From: Komarekiella atlantica HA4396-MV6
GTDB lineage: Bacteria; Cyanobacteriota; Cyanobacteriia; Cyanobacteriales; Nostocaceae
Direction of reading: 5' to 3'
Assembly: GCA_019359395.1 (NCBI GenBank)
Contig: JAHHHK010000027.1
Span: forward strand, 1 to 64,000
DNA: 64,000 bases
The notes under the pieces are model-generated. The model was not told where the DNA came from. It saw only the letters and a list, made by a program, of their open reading frames with translations, and did not search any database. Made by a program: the position numbers and the translations under genes. Shown in pieces: positions 17,683-24,810 of this stretch. The first letter of the stretch is position 1, and each line of letters starts with the position of its first letter.

Positions 17683-17712
17683 ATTAAAAGTACCAACTCA
17701 CAACTTAATCTT

Positions 17713-17756
17713 AAATAAGAATCCCGATTTCTTTAAAGAAGTCGGGATTCTTATTT
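17713..17756. repeat. Dispersed palindrome (aaataagaatcccgattt family)
   Basis: A near-perfect 44-bp palindrome with core tcccgatttctttaaagaag and its complement. A GC-richer relative (gatccccgacttcttgaag...) lies at 23570-23600 after the HopA1 gene. Could act as a second terminator or be a REP-type element. Confidence 0.6.
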
Positions 17757-17931
17757 AAGAAATAGCAAGATTTAAAAGACTTAAGTCATTTGCTTATGTC
17801 TTTTCAACCAAGTTTAAAGCCTTGACTTTCCTAATTGTTCTGAATAAAAATTGCATTAACGGTTAAGCGAAACACAGCTTAATTGCCCACACAAACTACC
17901 GACTTGAAAACAAGTATTTCAGGAGAAAATC

Positions 17932-18165
17932 ATGGCAACTATCACTCTTTCTGAATTGCGTAATGCGGGTTCTCAACTATTCCAAGATTCTGAAAGCTTT
18001 CTCAATGACCTCAGCGATGTAGATGCAATCTCCGGTGGTTACGACAACTTCAGCGACTTTTATGGATTTGACAAGATCATCGAAGGCTACGTAAATGTAT
18101 ATGCCATCGGTCATGTTACTTACTTAGCTAAGTCATTCAGCTCCAACGATTACTCTGCTTACTAA
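17932..18165 (+). CDS. RiPP precursor peptide, tandem copy 1
   Basis: A 77-residue peptide with ribosome site aggaga 5 bases before the ATG. The leader (36 residues) holds LSELRNAGSQLFQDSESFL and ends DAISGG, the GG cleavage site. The core of 41 residues begins YDNFSDFYGFDK, has a mostly hydrophobic middle (IIEGYVNVYAIGHVTYLAK) and ends SFSSNDYSAY. The core has no Cys but carries Ser at 5 and in the tail, Thr, two Lys and one His, so dehydration by the downstream kinase/HopA1 pair could only lead to dehydro-residues or to Lys/His-type cross-links. First of six tandem genes of about 400 bp. Confidence 0.85.
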   Translation: MATITLSELRNAGSQLFQDSESFLNDLSDVDAISGGYDNFSDFYGFDKIIEGYVNVYAIGHVTYLAKSFSSNDYSAY

Positions 18166-18198
18166 TAGCTTAGTACTAAAACTACAAAGCTATTCGGC

Positions 18199-18271
18199 TC
18201 TCCTGGGATAAAAATGAAAAGCAATCTCTGAGATAAATATGAGATTTCTCGATTACCAAATACCCAGGAGA
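18199..18271 (+). promoter_or_regulatory. Intergenic stem-loop between precursor copies 1 and 2
   Basis: Arms tctcctggg (18199-18207) and cccaggaga (18263-18271) pair over 9 bp around a 55-base loop that contains a smaller gagat/atctc-type hairpin. It probably forms in the mRNA, shaping termination, processing or stability; inference. Confidence 0.55.
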
Positions 18272-18328
18272 ATCAAACAAATTAAGCAATTTACAGATGA
18301 TTTGCAACAAACACTTTAGGAGTTAATT

Positions 18329-18565
18329 ATGGCAACTATTACTCTTTCTGAATTGCGTAATGCCGGTTCTCAATTATTCCAAGATTCCGAAAGTTTTCTC
18401 AATGACCTCAGCGATGTAGATGCAATCTCTGGTGGTTATGATTCTGGTTTCAGCGACTTTTGGGGATTTGACAAGATAATTGAAGGCTACGTAAATGTAT
18501 ATGCCATCGGTCATGTTACTTACTTAGCTAAGTCATTCAGCTCCAACGACTACTCCGCTTACTAA
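18329..18565 (+). CDS. RiPP precursor peptide, tandem copy 2
   Basis: 78 residues. The leader is identical in protein sequence to copy 1. The core differs by the two-residue SG replacing N after YD and by Trp in place of Tyr in the FWGFDK turn; the remaining core is identical. Ribosome site aggag 7 bases upstream of the ATG. Synonymous differences from copy 1 are scattered, so the copies are not recent perfect duplicates. Confidence 0.85.
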   Translation: MATITLSELRNAGSQLFQDSESFLNDLSDVDAISGGYDSGFSDFWGFDKIIEGYVNVYAIGHVTYLAKSFSSNDYSAY

Positions 18566-18596
18566 GAGCTTTGTAGTTGACTACTTAGCTAATAGC

Positions 18597-18673
18597 TCTC
18601 CTGGCTGGCGTAAATGAGAAAAGTAATTTTTGAGATAAATATGAGATTTCTCGATTACCAAATACCCAGGAGA
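18597..18673 (+). promoter_or_regulatory. Intergenic stem-loop between precursor copies 2 and 3
   Basis: Arms tctcctgg (18597-18604) and ccaggaga (18666-18673), 8 bp; the ninth pair of the first spacer is lost here (C opposite C). Confidence 0.5.
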
Positions 18674-18730
18674 AGCTATCAATTTAAACACTCTCAAAAT
18701 AACTTGCAACAAGAATTCTAGGAGTTAATT

Positions 18731-18967
18731 ATGGCAACTATTACTCTTTCTGAATTGCGTAATGCTGGTTCTCAACTATTCCAAGATTCTGAAAGCTTTC
18801 TCAATGACCTCAGCGATGTAGATGCAATCTCTGGTGGTTATGATTCTGGTTTCAGCGACTTTCATGGATTTGACAAGCTGATTGAAGGATATGTCAATAT
18901 CTATGCAATTGGTCATGTTACCTACTTAGCTAAATCATTTAGCTCCAACGACTACTCTGCTTACTAA
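18731..18967 (+). CDS. RiPP precursor peptide, tandem copy 3
   Basis: 78 residues with the same leader. The core carries the YDSGFSDF start, His at the variable aromatic position (FHGFDK), Leu for Ile after the Lys, and Ile for Val in GYVNIYAI. The C-terminal LAKSFSSNDYSAY is unchanged. Confidence 0.85.
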   Translation: MATITLSELRNAGSQLFQDSESFLNDLSDVDAISGGYDSGFSDFHGFDKLIEGYVNIYAIGHVTYLAKSFSSNDYSAY

Positions 18968-18999
18968 TAGCTTAGTAGTAAACTACAAAGCTATTTGGC

Positions 19000-19069
19000 T
19001 CTCCTGGGACAAAAAGGAAAAGAAATCTCTGTGATAAATATGAGTTTGAATTACCAAACACCCAGGAGA
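19000..19069 (+). promoter_or_regulatory. Intergenic stem-loop between precursor copies 3 and 4
   Basis: Arms tctcctggg (19000-19008) and cccaggaga (19061-19069), 9 bp, with a loop shortened relative to the first spacer. Confidence 0.5.
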
Positions 19070-19125
19070 AGCTATCAATTTAAACACTCTCAAATTAACT
19101 TGCAACAATAATTTAGGAGAAAATC

Positions 19126-19359
19126 ATGGCAACTATTACTCTTTCTGAATTGCGTAATGCTGGTTCTCAACTATTCCAAGATTCTGAAAGCTTTTTAAAT
19201 GACCTCAGCGATGTAGATGCAATCTCCGGTGGTTACGACAACTTCAGCGGCTTTCACGGATTTGACAAGCTGATTGAAGGCTACGTAAATGTATATGCCA
19301 TCGGTCATGTTACCTACCTAGCTAAGTCATTTAGCTCTAACGACTACTCCGCTTACTAA
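19126..19359 (+). CDS. RiPP precursor peptide, tandem copy 4
   Basis: 77 residues with the same leader. The core begins YDNFSGFHGFDKLIEG: Gly replaces Asp before the variable position, which is again His. The hydrophobic middle and tail equal copy 1. Preceded by aggagaaaatc as in copy 1. Confidence 0.85.
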   Translation: MATITLSELRNAGSQLFQDSESFLNDLSDVDAISGGYDNFSGFHGFDKLIEGYVNVYAIGHVTYLAKSFSSNDYSAY

Positions 19360-19392
19360 TAGCTTAGTACTAAAACTACAAAGCTATTTGGC

Positions 19393-19469
19393 TCTCCTGG
19401 CGTAAATGGATGGGAAAAGTAATCTCTAAGATAAACATGAGATTTCTCGATTACCAAACACCCAGGAGA
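19393..19469 (+). promoter_or_regulatory. Intergenic stem-loop between precursor copies 4 and 5
   Basis: Arms tctcctgg (19393-19400) and ccaggaga (19462-19469), 8 bp, as in the second spacer. Confidence 0.5.
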
Positions 19470-19526
19470 GGCTATCAAATTAAACACTCTCAAGATAATT
19501 TGCAACAATAATTTTAGGAGAAAATC

Positions 19527-19760
19527 ATGGCAAACATCACTCTTTCTGAACTACATAACGCTGGTTCTCAACTATTCCAAGATTCTGAAAGTTTTCTTAA
19601 TGATCTCAGCGATGTAGATACAATCTCTGGTGGTTACGACAACTTCAGTAAATTTTATGGATTTGACAAACTGATTGAAGGCTATGTCAATGTATATGCC
19701 ATTGGTCATGTTACTTACTTAGCTAAGTCATTCAGCTCCAACGATTACTCCGCTTACTAA
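19527..19760 (+). CDS. RiPP precursor peptide, tandem copy 5
   Basis: 77 residues. The leader has three substitutions (ANIT, LHNAG, DVDT) while the LFQDSESFLNDLSD block and GG site are kept. The core begins YDNFSKFYGFDKL, adding a third Lys and returning to Tyr at the variable position. The tail is unchanged. The hairpin downstream of this copy carries a compensatory base pair change. Confidence 0.85.
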   Translation: MANITLSELHNAGSQLFQDSESFLNDLSDVDTISGGYDNFSKFYGFDKLIEGYVNVYAIGHVTYLAKSFSSNDYSAY

Positions 19761-19792
19761 TAGCTTTGTAGTTTACTACTGAGCTATTTAGC

Positions 19793-19861
19793 TCTCCTGA
19801 GATAAATGAAAAAGCAATCTCTGAGATAAATATGAGTTTGAATTACCAAATACTCAGGAGA
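19793..19861 (+). promoter_or_regulatory. Intergenic stem-loop between precursor copies 5 and 6, with compensatory change
   Basis: Arms tctcctgag (19793-19801) and ctcaggaga (19853-19861) pair over 9 bp. Relative to spacers 1 and 3, one G-C pair has become A-T by changes in both arms, which supports selection for the RNA structure. Confidence 0.6.
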
Positions 19862-19893
19862 AGCAAATAAATCAAGCAATATAGGTGCAAATT

Positions 19894-20130
19894 ATGGCAA
19901 CTATCTTTCTTTCAGAACTGCGTAATGTTGGCTCACAACTATTCCAAGATTCTGAAAGCTTTCTCAATGACATGAGTGATTTAGATTCTATCTCTGGTAG
20001 TTATGATTCTGGCTTTAGCAATTATTCAGGATATACGAAGCTAATTGAGGGATATGTTATCACATACGCTATTGATCAGATTGTTTACTTAGCCAAATCA
20101 TTCAGTTCCTACGACAACTCTAATGGCTAG
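19894..20130 (+). CDS. RiPP precursor peptide, tandem copy 6 (divergent)
   Basis: 78 residues from ATG 19894; a GTG three codons earlier is also in frame. The leader is recognisable (FLSELRNVGSQLFQDSESFL), but the cleavage site reads SISGS instead of SGG, so processing by the C39 peptidase may be altered. The core diverges: NYSGYTKLIEGYVITYAID, then QIVYLAKSFSS, with the end YDNSNG replacing NDYSAY. The ribosome site (aggtgc) is weaker than in the other copies. It may be a degenerating copy or a deliberately different peptide. Confidence 0.75.
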   Translation: MATIFLSELRNVGSQLFQDSESFLNDMSDLDSISGSYDSGFSNYSGYTKLIEGYVITYAIDQIVYLAKSFSSYDNSNG

Positions 20131-20383
20131 TGGCTAATAGCTTTATAGTTTGATACTCAGCTAAATAGCTCTTTTGGGAAGAAAAAGCAATTCCAAATAT
20201 CGAGCACGGTTGTCATTGTTAACTAATCATGCTATACCCTAGCCAAGTTATTAATAAATATCAACCTTGCCTACATTGTAGTTGACTAATATTTAGCCAT
20301 TTGCTGAGTTCAATTAACTAATTTACAGCTTTATCTGGATCACATTGAGCAACTGTTTAATTATTGCTTCAAAAATGAAGTAA

Positions 20384-20602
20384 ATGGCAAAAATCGAAAT
20401 CTCTGACCTGGATACCGATGATTCAGAAGCCTTCCTGACTAATTGCAATGATGTAGATTCTATATATGGTGGTGAAGAATACATTTTTGCTCAGACTCTT
20501 AACTTTGGCATGAAGATACTGGAAGCTGCGATCGCAATATTTGCTATCTCCAGCATTGCGTGGATTGCGAAGTCATTCAACACTGAAAAATTCATGCTTT
20601 AA
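20384..20602 (+). CDS. RiPP precursor peptide, third type
   Basis: 72 residues. The leader is shorter (MAKIEISDLDTDDSEAFLTN) and ends NDVDSIYGG at residue 30, aligning with the DSESFLNDLSDVDAISGG end of the tandem copies. The core begins EEYIFAQTLNFGMKILEA and has a long hydrophobic stretch (AAIAIFAISSIAWIAK) ending SFNTEKFML. The AKSF motif and hydrophobic helix match the tandem cores, so this is a divergent paralogue. The only Cys is in the leader. Start ATG has no strong ribosome site (aagtaa only). The kinase gene follows about 180 bp downstream. Confidence 0.7.
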   Translation: MAKIEISDLDTDDSEAFLTNCNDVDSIYGGEEYIFAQTLNFGMKILEAAIAIFAISSIAWIAKSFNTEKFML

Positions 20603-20670
20603 AGAGAATAACTCTCTCTGTATGATGATTGTCGTTACAACCTGACACAATGAGCGATAAGAGGTTATAT

Positions 20671-20802
20671 ATGATTGCTTTTTGGACATCTTTATGGTGG
20701 ATATATAGTTTTTTAGTCTACCAAAACCAACTTTTAACTAAGCAAGAAGTTTTAGTTGTTAACGCTGAAAATTATCTAAGAATATGCCACCATTTATATT
20801 GA
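20671..20802 (+). CDS. Possible 43-residue small membrane peptide
   Basis: An open frame from ATG with aagaggt 5 bases upstream, encoding MIAFWTSLWWIYSFLVYQNQ and a polar tail, overlapping the kinase start by 19 bases. It could be a translated small peptide or a translational-coupling leader for the kinase. There is no GG site. Evidence is limited to the ribosome site and the hydrophobic N-terminus. Confidence 0.25.
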   Translation: MIAFWTSLWWIYSFLVYQNQLLTKQEVLVVNAENYLRICHHLY

Positions 20803-21959
20803 GTTCTCAAAATGTTGTAGACTACCTGATTTCCCAAGGTTTGTGTACTCAAGAGCAGCTTTTGAACAACATTGAGCCAAAACCTGCTAAAAACTTTAAC
20901 TTGTTACTCAGCTTACCAGATGATCGGAAACTCCTTGTTAAACAAGAGCGTTATAACAGAGAAGGCAAAACTGCTGGTGAGTTTTTAAAGGAATGGCGAG
21001 TTCACGAGTTATTACAAAGTTTTCCCGAACTCAGCCAAATTTATTCATGTTTTTCGGAAGCGGTACATTTTGACGCTACACATTCAATCCTTGTTTTCAA
21101 TTATCTAACTGATTATCGTGATTTGACAGATTTTTACATCAAGGAAAATTACTTTGCTAGTGAGATCGCAACGGTAATTGGAACTACTCTGGCATCAATT
21201 CATCGCCTAACTATTGATCATCCAGACTATCAAGAGTTTCTCCAAGACGGTGAGGATACAACTCAACAAACTCCTAATCTGGCTCGTGGTTTAGATAGAA
21301 TCACTCCGGCGGTGTTTGGTATGGTTCCTAGTCATGGTCTAAAATTCTTTGCGCTTTATCAACGTTATGATAGCCTCGGAAAAGCGATCGCAGATTTAAG
21401 CAATGCTTTCACTCCTTGTTGTCTAACTCATAATGACCTAAAGCTGAACAATATTCTTTTATCCTTAGACTGGGAAGACGCAGTTTTTCAAGAATCGCCC
21501 ACAACTGACAGCATCATTCGATTGATTGACTGGGAACGCGGTGCTTGGGGAGATCCAGCTAATGACTTAGGAACACTAGTCGCCAGCTATCTGCAAATCT
21601 GGCTATACAGCTTAGTTACAAGTAACACGATCGCGATCGAAGACTCTTTACGTCTAGCTACAACCCCTTTACAACTTCTCCAGCCTTCAATGGCGGCGCT
21701 AGTTACTGCTTATTTGGCTGACTTCCCCGAAATCTTAGAACGTCGTCCTGATTTCTTACCGCGAGTCATGCAATTTTGCGGTTTAGCCTTGATTAGAGCT
21801 ATTCAAGCACAACTCCAGCATGAAAAAACCTTTGGTAATGTGGGTGTCTGTATGCTCCAAGTTGCCAAGAGTTTGCTGTGCCGTCCAGAAGCATCAATTC
21901 CGACAATTTTCGGTATGGAAGCACGCTACCTCACTCCCACAAGCTTATCCCCTGTTTAA
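20784..21959 (+). CDS. Aminoglycoside-phosphotransferase-like kinase, putative RiPP Ser/Thr kinase (LxmK-like)
   Basis: A 391-residue protein with the APH/choline-kinase fold. The ATP-binding N-lobe includes LPDDRKLLVKQERYNREG (Lys at about 54). The catalytic loop CLTHNDLKLNNILL lies near 212-226, with Asp and Asn in place. The metal-binding segment RLIDWERGAWGDPANDLG is near 245-262. Alone, such proteins are sugar or drug kinases; adjacent to a HopA1-family gene and leader peptides the known parallel is LxmK of class V lanthipeptides and the kinase of thioamitide clusters, which phosphorylate Ser/Thr before elimination. The role is inferred from this context. The last codons are included in a 232-bp tandem duplication. 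Confidence 0.8.
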   Translation: MPPFILSSQNVVDYLISQGLCTQEQLLNNIEPKPAKNFNLLLSLPDDRKLLVKQERYNREGKTAGEFLKEWRVHELLQSFPELSQIYSCFSEAVHFDATHSILVFNYLTDYRDLTDFYIKENYFASEIATVIGTTLASIHRLTIDHPDYQEFLQDGEDTTQQTPNLARGLDRITPAVFGMVPSHGLKFFALYQRYDSLGKAIADLSNAFTPCCLTHNDLKLNNILLSLDWEDAVFQESPTTDSIIRLIDWERGAWGDPANDLGTLVASYLQIWLYSLVTSNTIAIEDSLRLATTPLQLLQPSMAALVTAYLADFPEILERRPDFLPRVMQFCGLALIRAIQAQLQHEKTFGNVGVCMLQVAKSLLCRPEASIPTIFGMEARYLTPTSLSPV

Positions 21960-22407
21960 CAGTTATCAGTAAACGGTAAACAGTAAACATAATTGGGTTT
22001 AAGGAGAACTACTAAGGGGGCGCGTTATCAGTAAACGGTAAACAGTTATCAGTCAAGATAATTGGGTTTAAGGAGTGCGCTCACTTGTAACTGAAAACTA
22101 ATACCCAAAGCCGATTAGTGGCAGGCGCTATCAGCCGGGTTTAAATCCACCAACTGTTTACTGTTCACTCATAAGCTTATCCCCTGTTTAACAGTTATCA
22201 GTAAACAGTAAACATAATTGGGTTTAAGGAGAACTACTAAGGGGGCGCGTTATCAGTAAACGGTAAACAGTTATCAGTCAAGATAATTGGGTTTAAGGAG
22301 TGCGCTCACTTGTAACTGAAAACTAATACCCAAAGCCGATTAAGGCGCTATCAGCCGGGTTTAAATCCACCAACTGTTTACTGTTTACTGTTCACTGTTG
22401 ACTGTTT
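21941..22407. mobile_element. MITE family 1, copies B and C in tandem duplication
   Basis: Two direct units of about 232 bp (21941-22172 and 22173-22407) fill the gap between kinase and HopA1 genes. Each begins with the last coding bases of the kinase gene (aagcttatcccctgttta) and continues with a MITE that itself has a repeated head (ttatcagtaaac... twice). The second copy lacks a few bases of the gattagtggcagg segment. The duplication happened after MITE insertion. Confidence 0.8.
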
Positions 22408-22442
22408 AAAATTCCCTTTCCCCGAACTCACAGGCAAAAGAT

Positions 22443-23546
22443 ATGCAACTATTAGCTTCACTGGAAAGTCAACTGCAAGATGTTCCAGAGTCGTTGCAGA
22501 CATCACTGGAAGACATCGTTCATCAAGTTCAGATTGAGTCTCACTATTCTATTCGACACCCAGACTACCAACCTTTGGAATTGCCAGAGTCAGCAGTTTC
22601 TCGTTTTCAGCAATTGCCTTTGGATCTCCAGAATAAATATTTAGGTTTACAATTGCGGAGTTTTCTTTACGGTATTTATTACAACGGTTCTTTAAAACGT
22701 GATCTCGGCTCCAATGCAGAAGTAACGAATTTAGCATTGAACCAAAATCTCGAAAATAACACTTTGTTAGGTGTAGATTTAGCGTTTTACGATCGCCTGC
22801 ACGAAAGCAATAAGAGTGAAGGCTATTGGAGTTATGATTGGCTAGTGGTCGAAGAAGTCACAAATGACACTTTGGCGGTACAAAAGAATGGTTTAACGCT
22901 ACACATTGAGCGCCTACTCCATTTGCAACCACAAGCTCAATCTGCCACTGTTGGTAAGTCGGTGGCGATCAAAATGCCTAAGAATATCGTGCAAAACGGT
23001 TTCTATATGGCAATAGCTAATGCCGGTACGACTCCCAATCATCAAAATATCGTGCGTGTCTACTTCAACTTAACTCCAGAAGGAGCAGTTGCAGTCATGG
23101 AAAGTTTGACAACCCAACTTAACGCTTTGGGGATTTCTTTCTCATTTAAAGTGCTATACAACCCTTCGGATTATAATCGTTATGACTCAGGTGTGTTGTA
23201 CTTTGGCAAAAGCAACTATCAACTTGTTCACAAAGTATTAGAAAGAGTGTATGTAGAACACCAATCTTATTTTGATGAGCCAGTACCTTTGTTTACCAAG
23301 TTGCTAGCGCCAGGGTTGGCGATCGCAGAAGAACCAAATCAAAAATTTGGTGATCAAGAAAGTTTTGGTACTAACCGCTGTCAAGTTATTGCCAATGGTT
23401 TGCTTGATGCTTGGCAACAAGGGAATAATACACCAGCCGGTCGGATGGCATCGATTCTACAACATTTTTCCTTGCGGGATATTGCATTGCAACGTCCTTA
23501 TCTCAATGCCAACTCAGACGATATCTACACTTCTTTGAATTTATAA
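22443..23546 (+). CDS. HopA1-family protein, putative RiPP lyase (LxmY-like)
   Basis: 367 residues. The C-terminal two thirds carry the T3SS-effector HopA1 family pattern: GFYMAIAN, VRVYFNLTPEGAVAVMESLT (about 221-240), FSFKVLYNPSDYNRYDSGVL, VPLFTKLLAPGLAIAEEP and GDQESFGTNRC near 310-320. In class V lanthipeptide (LxmY) and thioamitide clusters this family acts with an APH-like kinase and is thought to eliminate phosphate from phospho-Ser/Thr. Here it follows the kinase gene in the same direction after two repeat elements. The first 100 residues are poorly conserved. No type III secretion genes are nearby, so an effector role is unlikely. Confidence 0.82.
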   Translation: MQLLASLESQLQDVPESLQTSLEDIVHQVQIESHYSIRHPDYQPLELPESAVSRFQQLPLDLQNKYLGLQLRSFLYGIYYNGSLKRDLGSNAEVTNLALNQNLENNTLLGVDLAFYDRLHESNKSEGYWSYDWLVVEEVTNDTLAVQKNGLTLHIERLLHLQPQAQSATVGKSVAIKMPKNIVQNGFYMAIANAGTTPNHQNIVRVYFNLTPEGAVAVMESLTTQLNALGISFSFKVLYNPSDYNRYDSGVLYFGKSNYQLVHKVLERVYVEHQSYFDEPVPLFTKLLAPGLAIAEEPNQKFGDQESFGTNRCQVIANGLLDAWQQGNNTPAGRMASILQHFSLRDIALQRPYLNANSDDIYTSLNL

Positions 23547-23569
23547 AATAAATAGAGAGTCAGTATTTA

Positions 23570-23600
23570 GATCCCCGACTTCTTGAAGAGGTCGGGGATC
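23570..23600. repeat. Dispersed palindrome after the HopA1 gene
   Basis: gatccccgacttcttgaag paired with its complement, a relative of the palindrome at 17713-17756. The two occurrences flank the precursor/kinase/HopA1 block. Confidence 0.6.
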
Positions 23601-23632
23601 TGGACTTTATTGAATTTATCGAATTATGATTT

Positions 23633-23665
23633 AAACCACTCTTAAGTATGAGTGGTTTTGTTTTT
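23633..23665. terminator. Bidirectional-looking terminator between convergent operons
   Basis: Stem aaaccactc/gagtggttt with an 8-base loop and a T-rich 3' flank on the + strand. It lies between the convergent HopA1 and PpiC-type genes. Confidence 0.7.
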
Positions 23666-23687
23666 AATCTTAGCTTTATGAGCAAAG

Positions 23688-24473
23688 TTAAGCCTGACTC
23701 AGCATTACTTTCGATGATTCAGAATTAACATTCTCAGTTAGCTTTGCTACTATTTCAACAGTAGCGACTTGCTGCTTTAACCAATTAGTAAATAAATCTC
23801 CCATAATTTGAAGGCGTCGCTGCTCATCTAATTGAGGTTTAATGATTTCCTCAACAGCAATTATATGTACTCCTTTTAATGTAGTGATTGGCTTGAGAAT
23901 CTGTGGAGGACTAGCAGAAAAAATTGCTGCTGCAAACTCTGGTCTAAAATCGCGGCGAAGACGGATTCCTTTATATCCTCCAGCGCGGCGGGTTTCTGGA
24001 TCTTGGATATATTGACGGGCGATTTCTTGGAAACTTATTTCGCCTTCTTGCAGAGCATAAAACAGTTCTAGAGCTAAGTCTTCATCATCTAATATTACTT
24101 CATAGGTTACTGCTCCGATGTAATCTAGTTGGTGTGCGTAAAAGAATGGTTCGACTTTATCTGCAAATAAATGATTTGCTAACTTGGCAGATAGTAAGTT
24201 GGTTTGGGCTATTGTTTCAAAGTCATCTAGAGAAAGATGATATTTTCCTAACCATGCCCAAGTATCTTCTGCTTTGATAAGTTGGTTAGCTAAACGTAGG
24301 CTATCTGCTGCCTGTTGCAGTTCTTGTGTATCAATTTGAATTCCTACTTTTTCAGCTTCATCTGCAATAACTTTTCGAGTGGCGATCGCTTCCAATATAC
24401 TAGGTACTTGAAACGAGAGTTTGATATGGTAAAAAATATCATCAGGAGAAACATTTAACACTTTGGAACTCAT
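23688..24473 (-). CDS. PpiC/SurA-type peptidyl-prolyl isomerase of the peptide-export locus
   Basis: 261 residues. The N-terminal half is helical (SurA-like chaperone region); the C-terminal half has the parvulin signature AVTYEVILDDEDLALELFYA, GEISFQEIARQYIQDPETRR, AGGYKGIRLRRDFRPEFAAA and GVHIIAVEEI. No signal peptide is visible, so it should act in the cytosol or at the exporter. It is transcribed in the same direction as the HlyD and C39 ABC genes, though 784 bp with a MITE separate it from them. Similar isomerase-HlyD-C39 groupings are familiar from cyanobacterial bacteriocin loci; assistance in folding or presenting precursor peptides is inferred. Confidence 0.8.
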   Translation of the reverse strand: MSSKVLNVSPDDIFYHIKLSFQVPSILEAIATRKVIADEAEKVGIQIDTQELQQAADSLRLANQLIKAEDTWAWLGKYHLSLDDFETIAQTNLLSAKLANHLFADKVEPFFYAHQLDYIGAVTYEVILDDEDLALELFYALQEGEISFQEIARQYIQDPETRRAGGYKGIRLRRDFRPEFAAAIFSASPPQILKPITTLKGVHIIAVEEIIKPQLDEQRRLQIMGDLFTNWLKQQVATVEIVAKLTENVNSESSKVMLSQA

Positions 24474-24810
24474 CTAATTCCTCCACTTAGCAACCATTTT
24501 TATCAGTGATACAAGCTGTTTTAGACGACATTAATGTATATGTTTAGTCTTGATCAATACAGCCTTTCTGACTAATTTAATATTAGCCTTAATACTTTAA
24601 TTGGTGACATTTATAAATTATCTTTTTGTTAAAAAAGTTTTTTATTTATTTGTCAAACTTTAAATATAAGTGTTATATTTAATTGTTTAAAATCAATAAA
24701 AAATAAATTCTTACCAAAAACTTATTAGTAATTTTTTATACAATTTTTTGCTTATATAAATGTAAAGTTCATGGCGTATAAAGTAAGCGATCGCCAACCA
24801 ATACAACAAC
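24474..24810. other. AT-rich promoter region of the PpiC-type gene
   Basis: About 340 bp, strikingly AT-rich between 24580 and 24770, between the PpiC-type start and a MITE. It contains no open frame of note. It probably carries the gene's own promoter, which the distance from the HlyD gene would require. Confidence 0.35.

Larger units (their letters stand above)
17932..20130 (+). repeat. Six-fold tandem gene array, unit about 400 bp
   Basis: Start-to-start spacings are 397, 402, 395, 401 and 367 bp. Each unit contains a precursor gene, a short aatagctt/aagctatt hairpin at the stop codon and a longer-range tctcctggg/cccaggaga pair. The first five units are close in sequence, while unit 6 is diverged in both gene and spacer. 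Confidence 0.9.

Noticed and set aside
17932-20602. Classical lanthipeptide precursors with thioether rings
   Set aside because: No Cys exists in any of the cores and no LanM, LanC or LanB-type gene is nearby.
22130-22160. tRNA-like T-arm (cgggtttaaatccaccaac) in MITE family 1 copies
   Set aside because: The GGGTTTAAATCCC motif with nearby CCA recurs in most copies, but there is no acceptor stem, D-arm or anticodon arm at the right distance, so it is part of the MITE and not a tRNA.
22443-23546. Type III secretion effector
   Set aside because: The HopA1 name comes from a Pseudomonas effector, but no secretion genes are present and the kinase neighbour fits RiPP chemistry.
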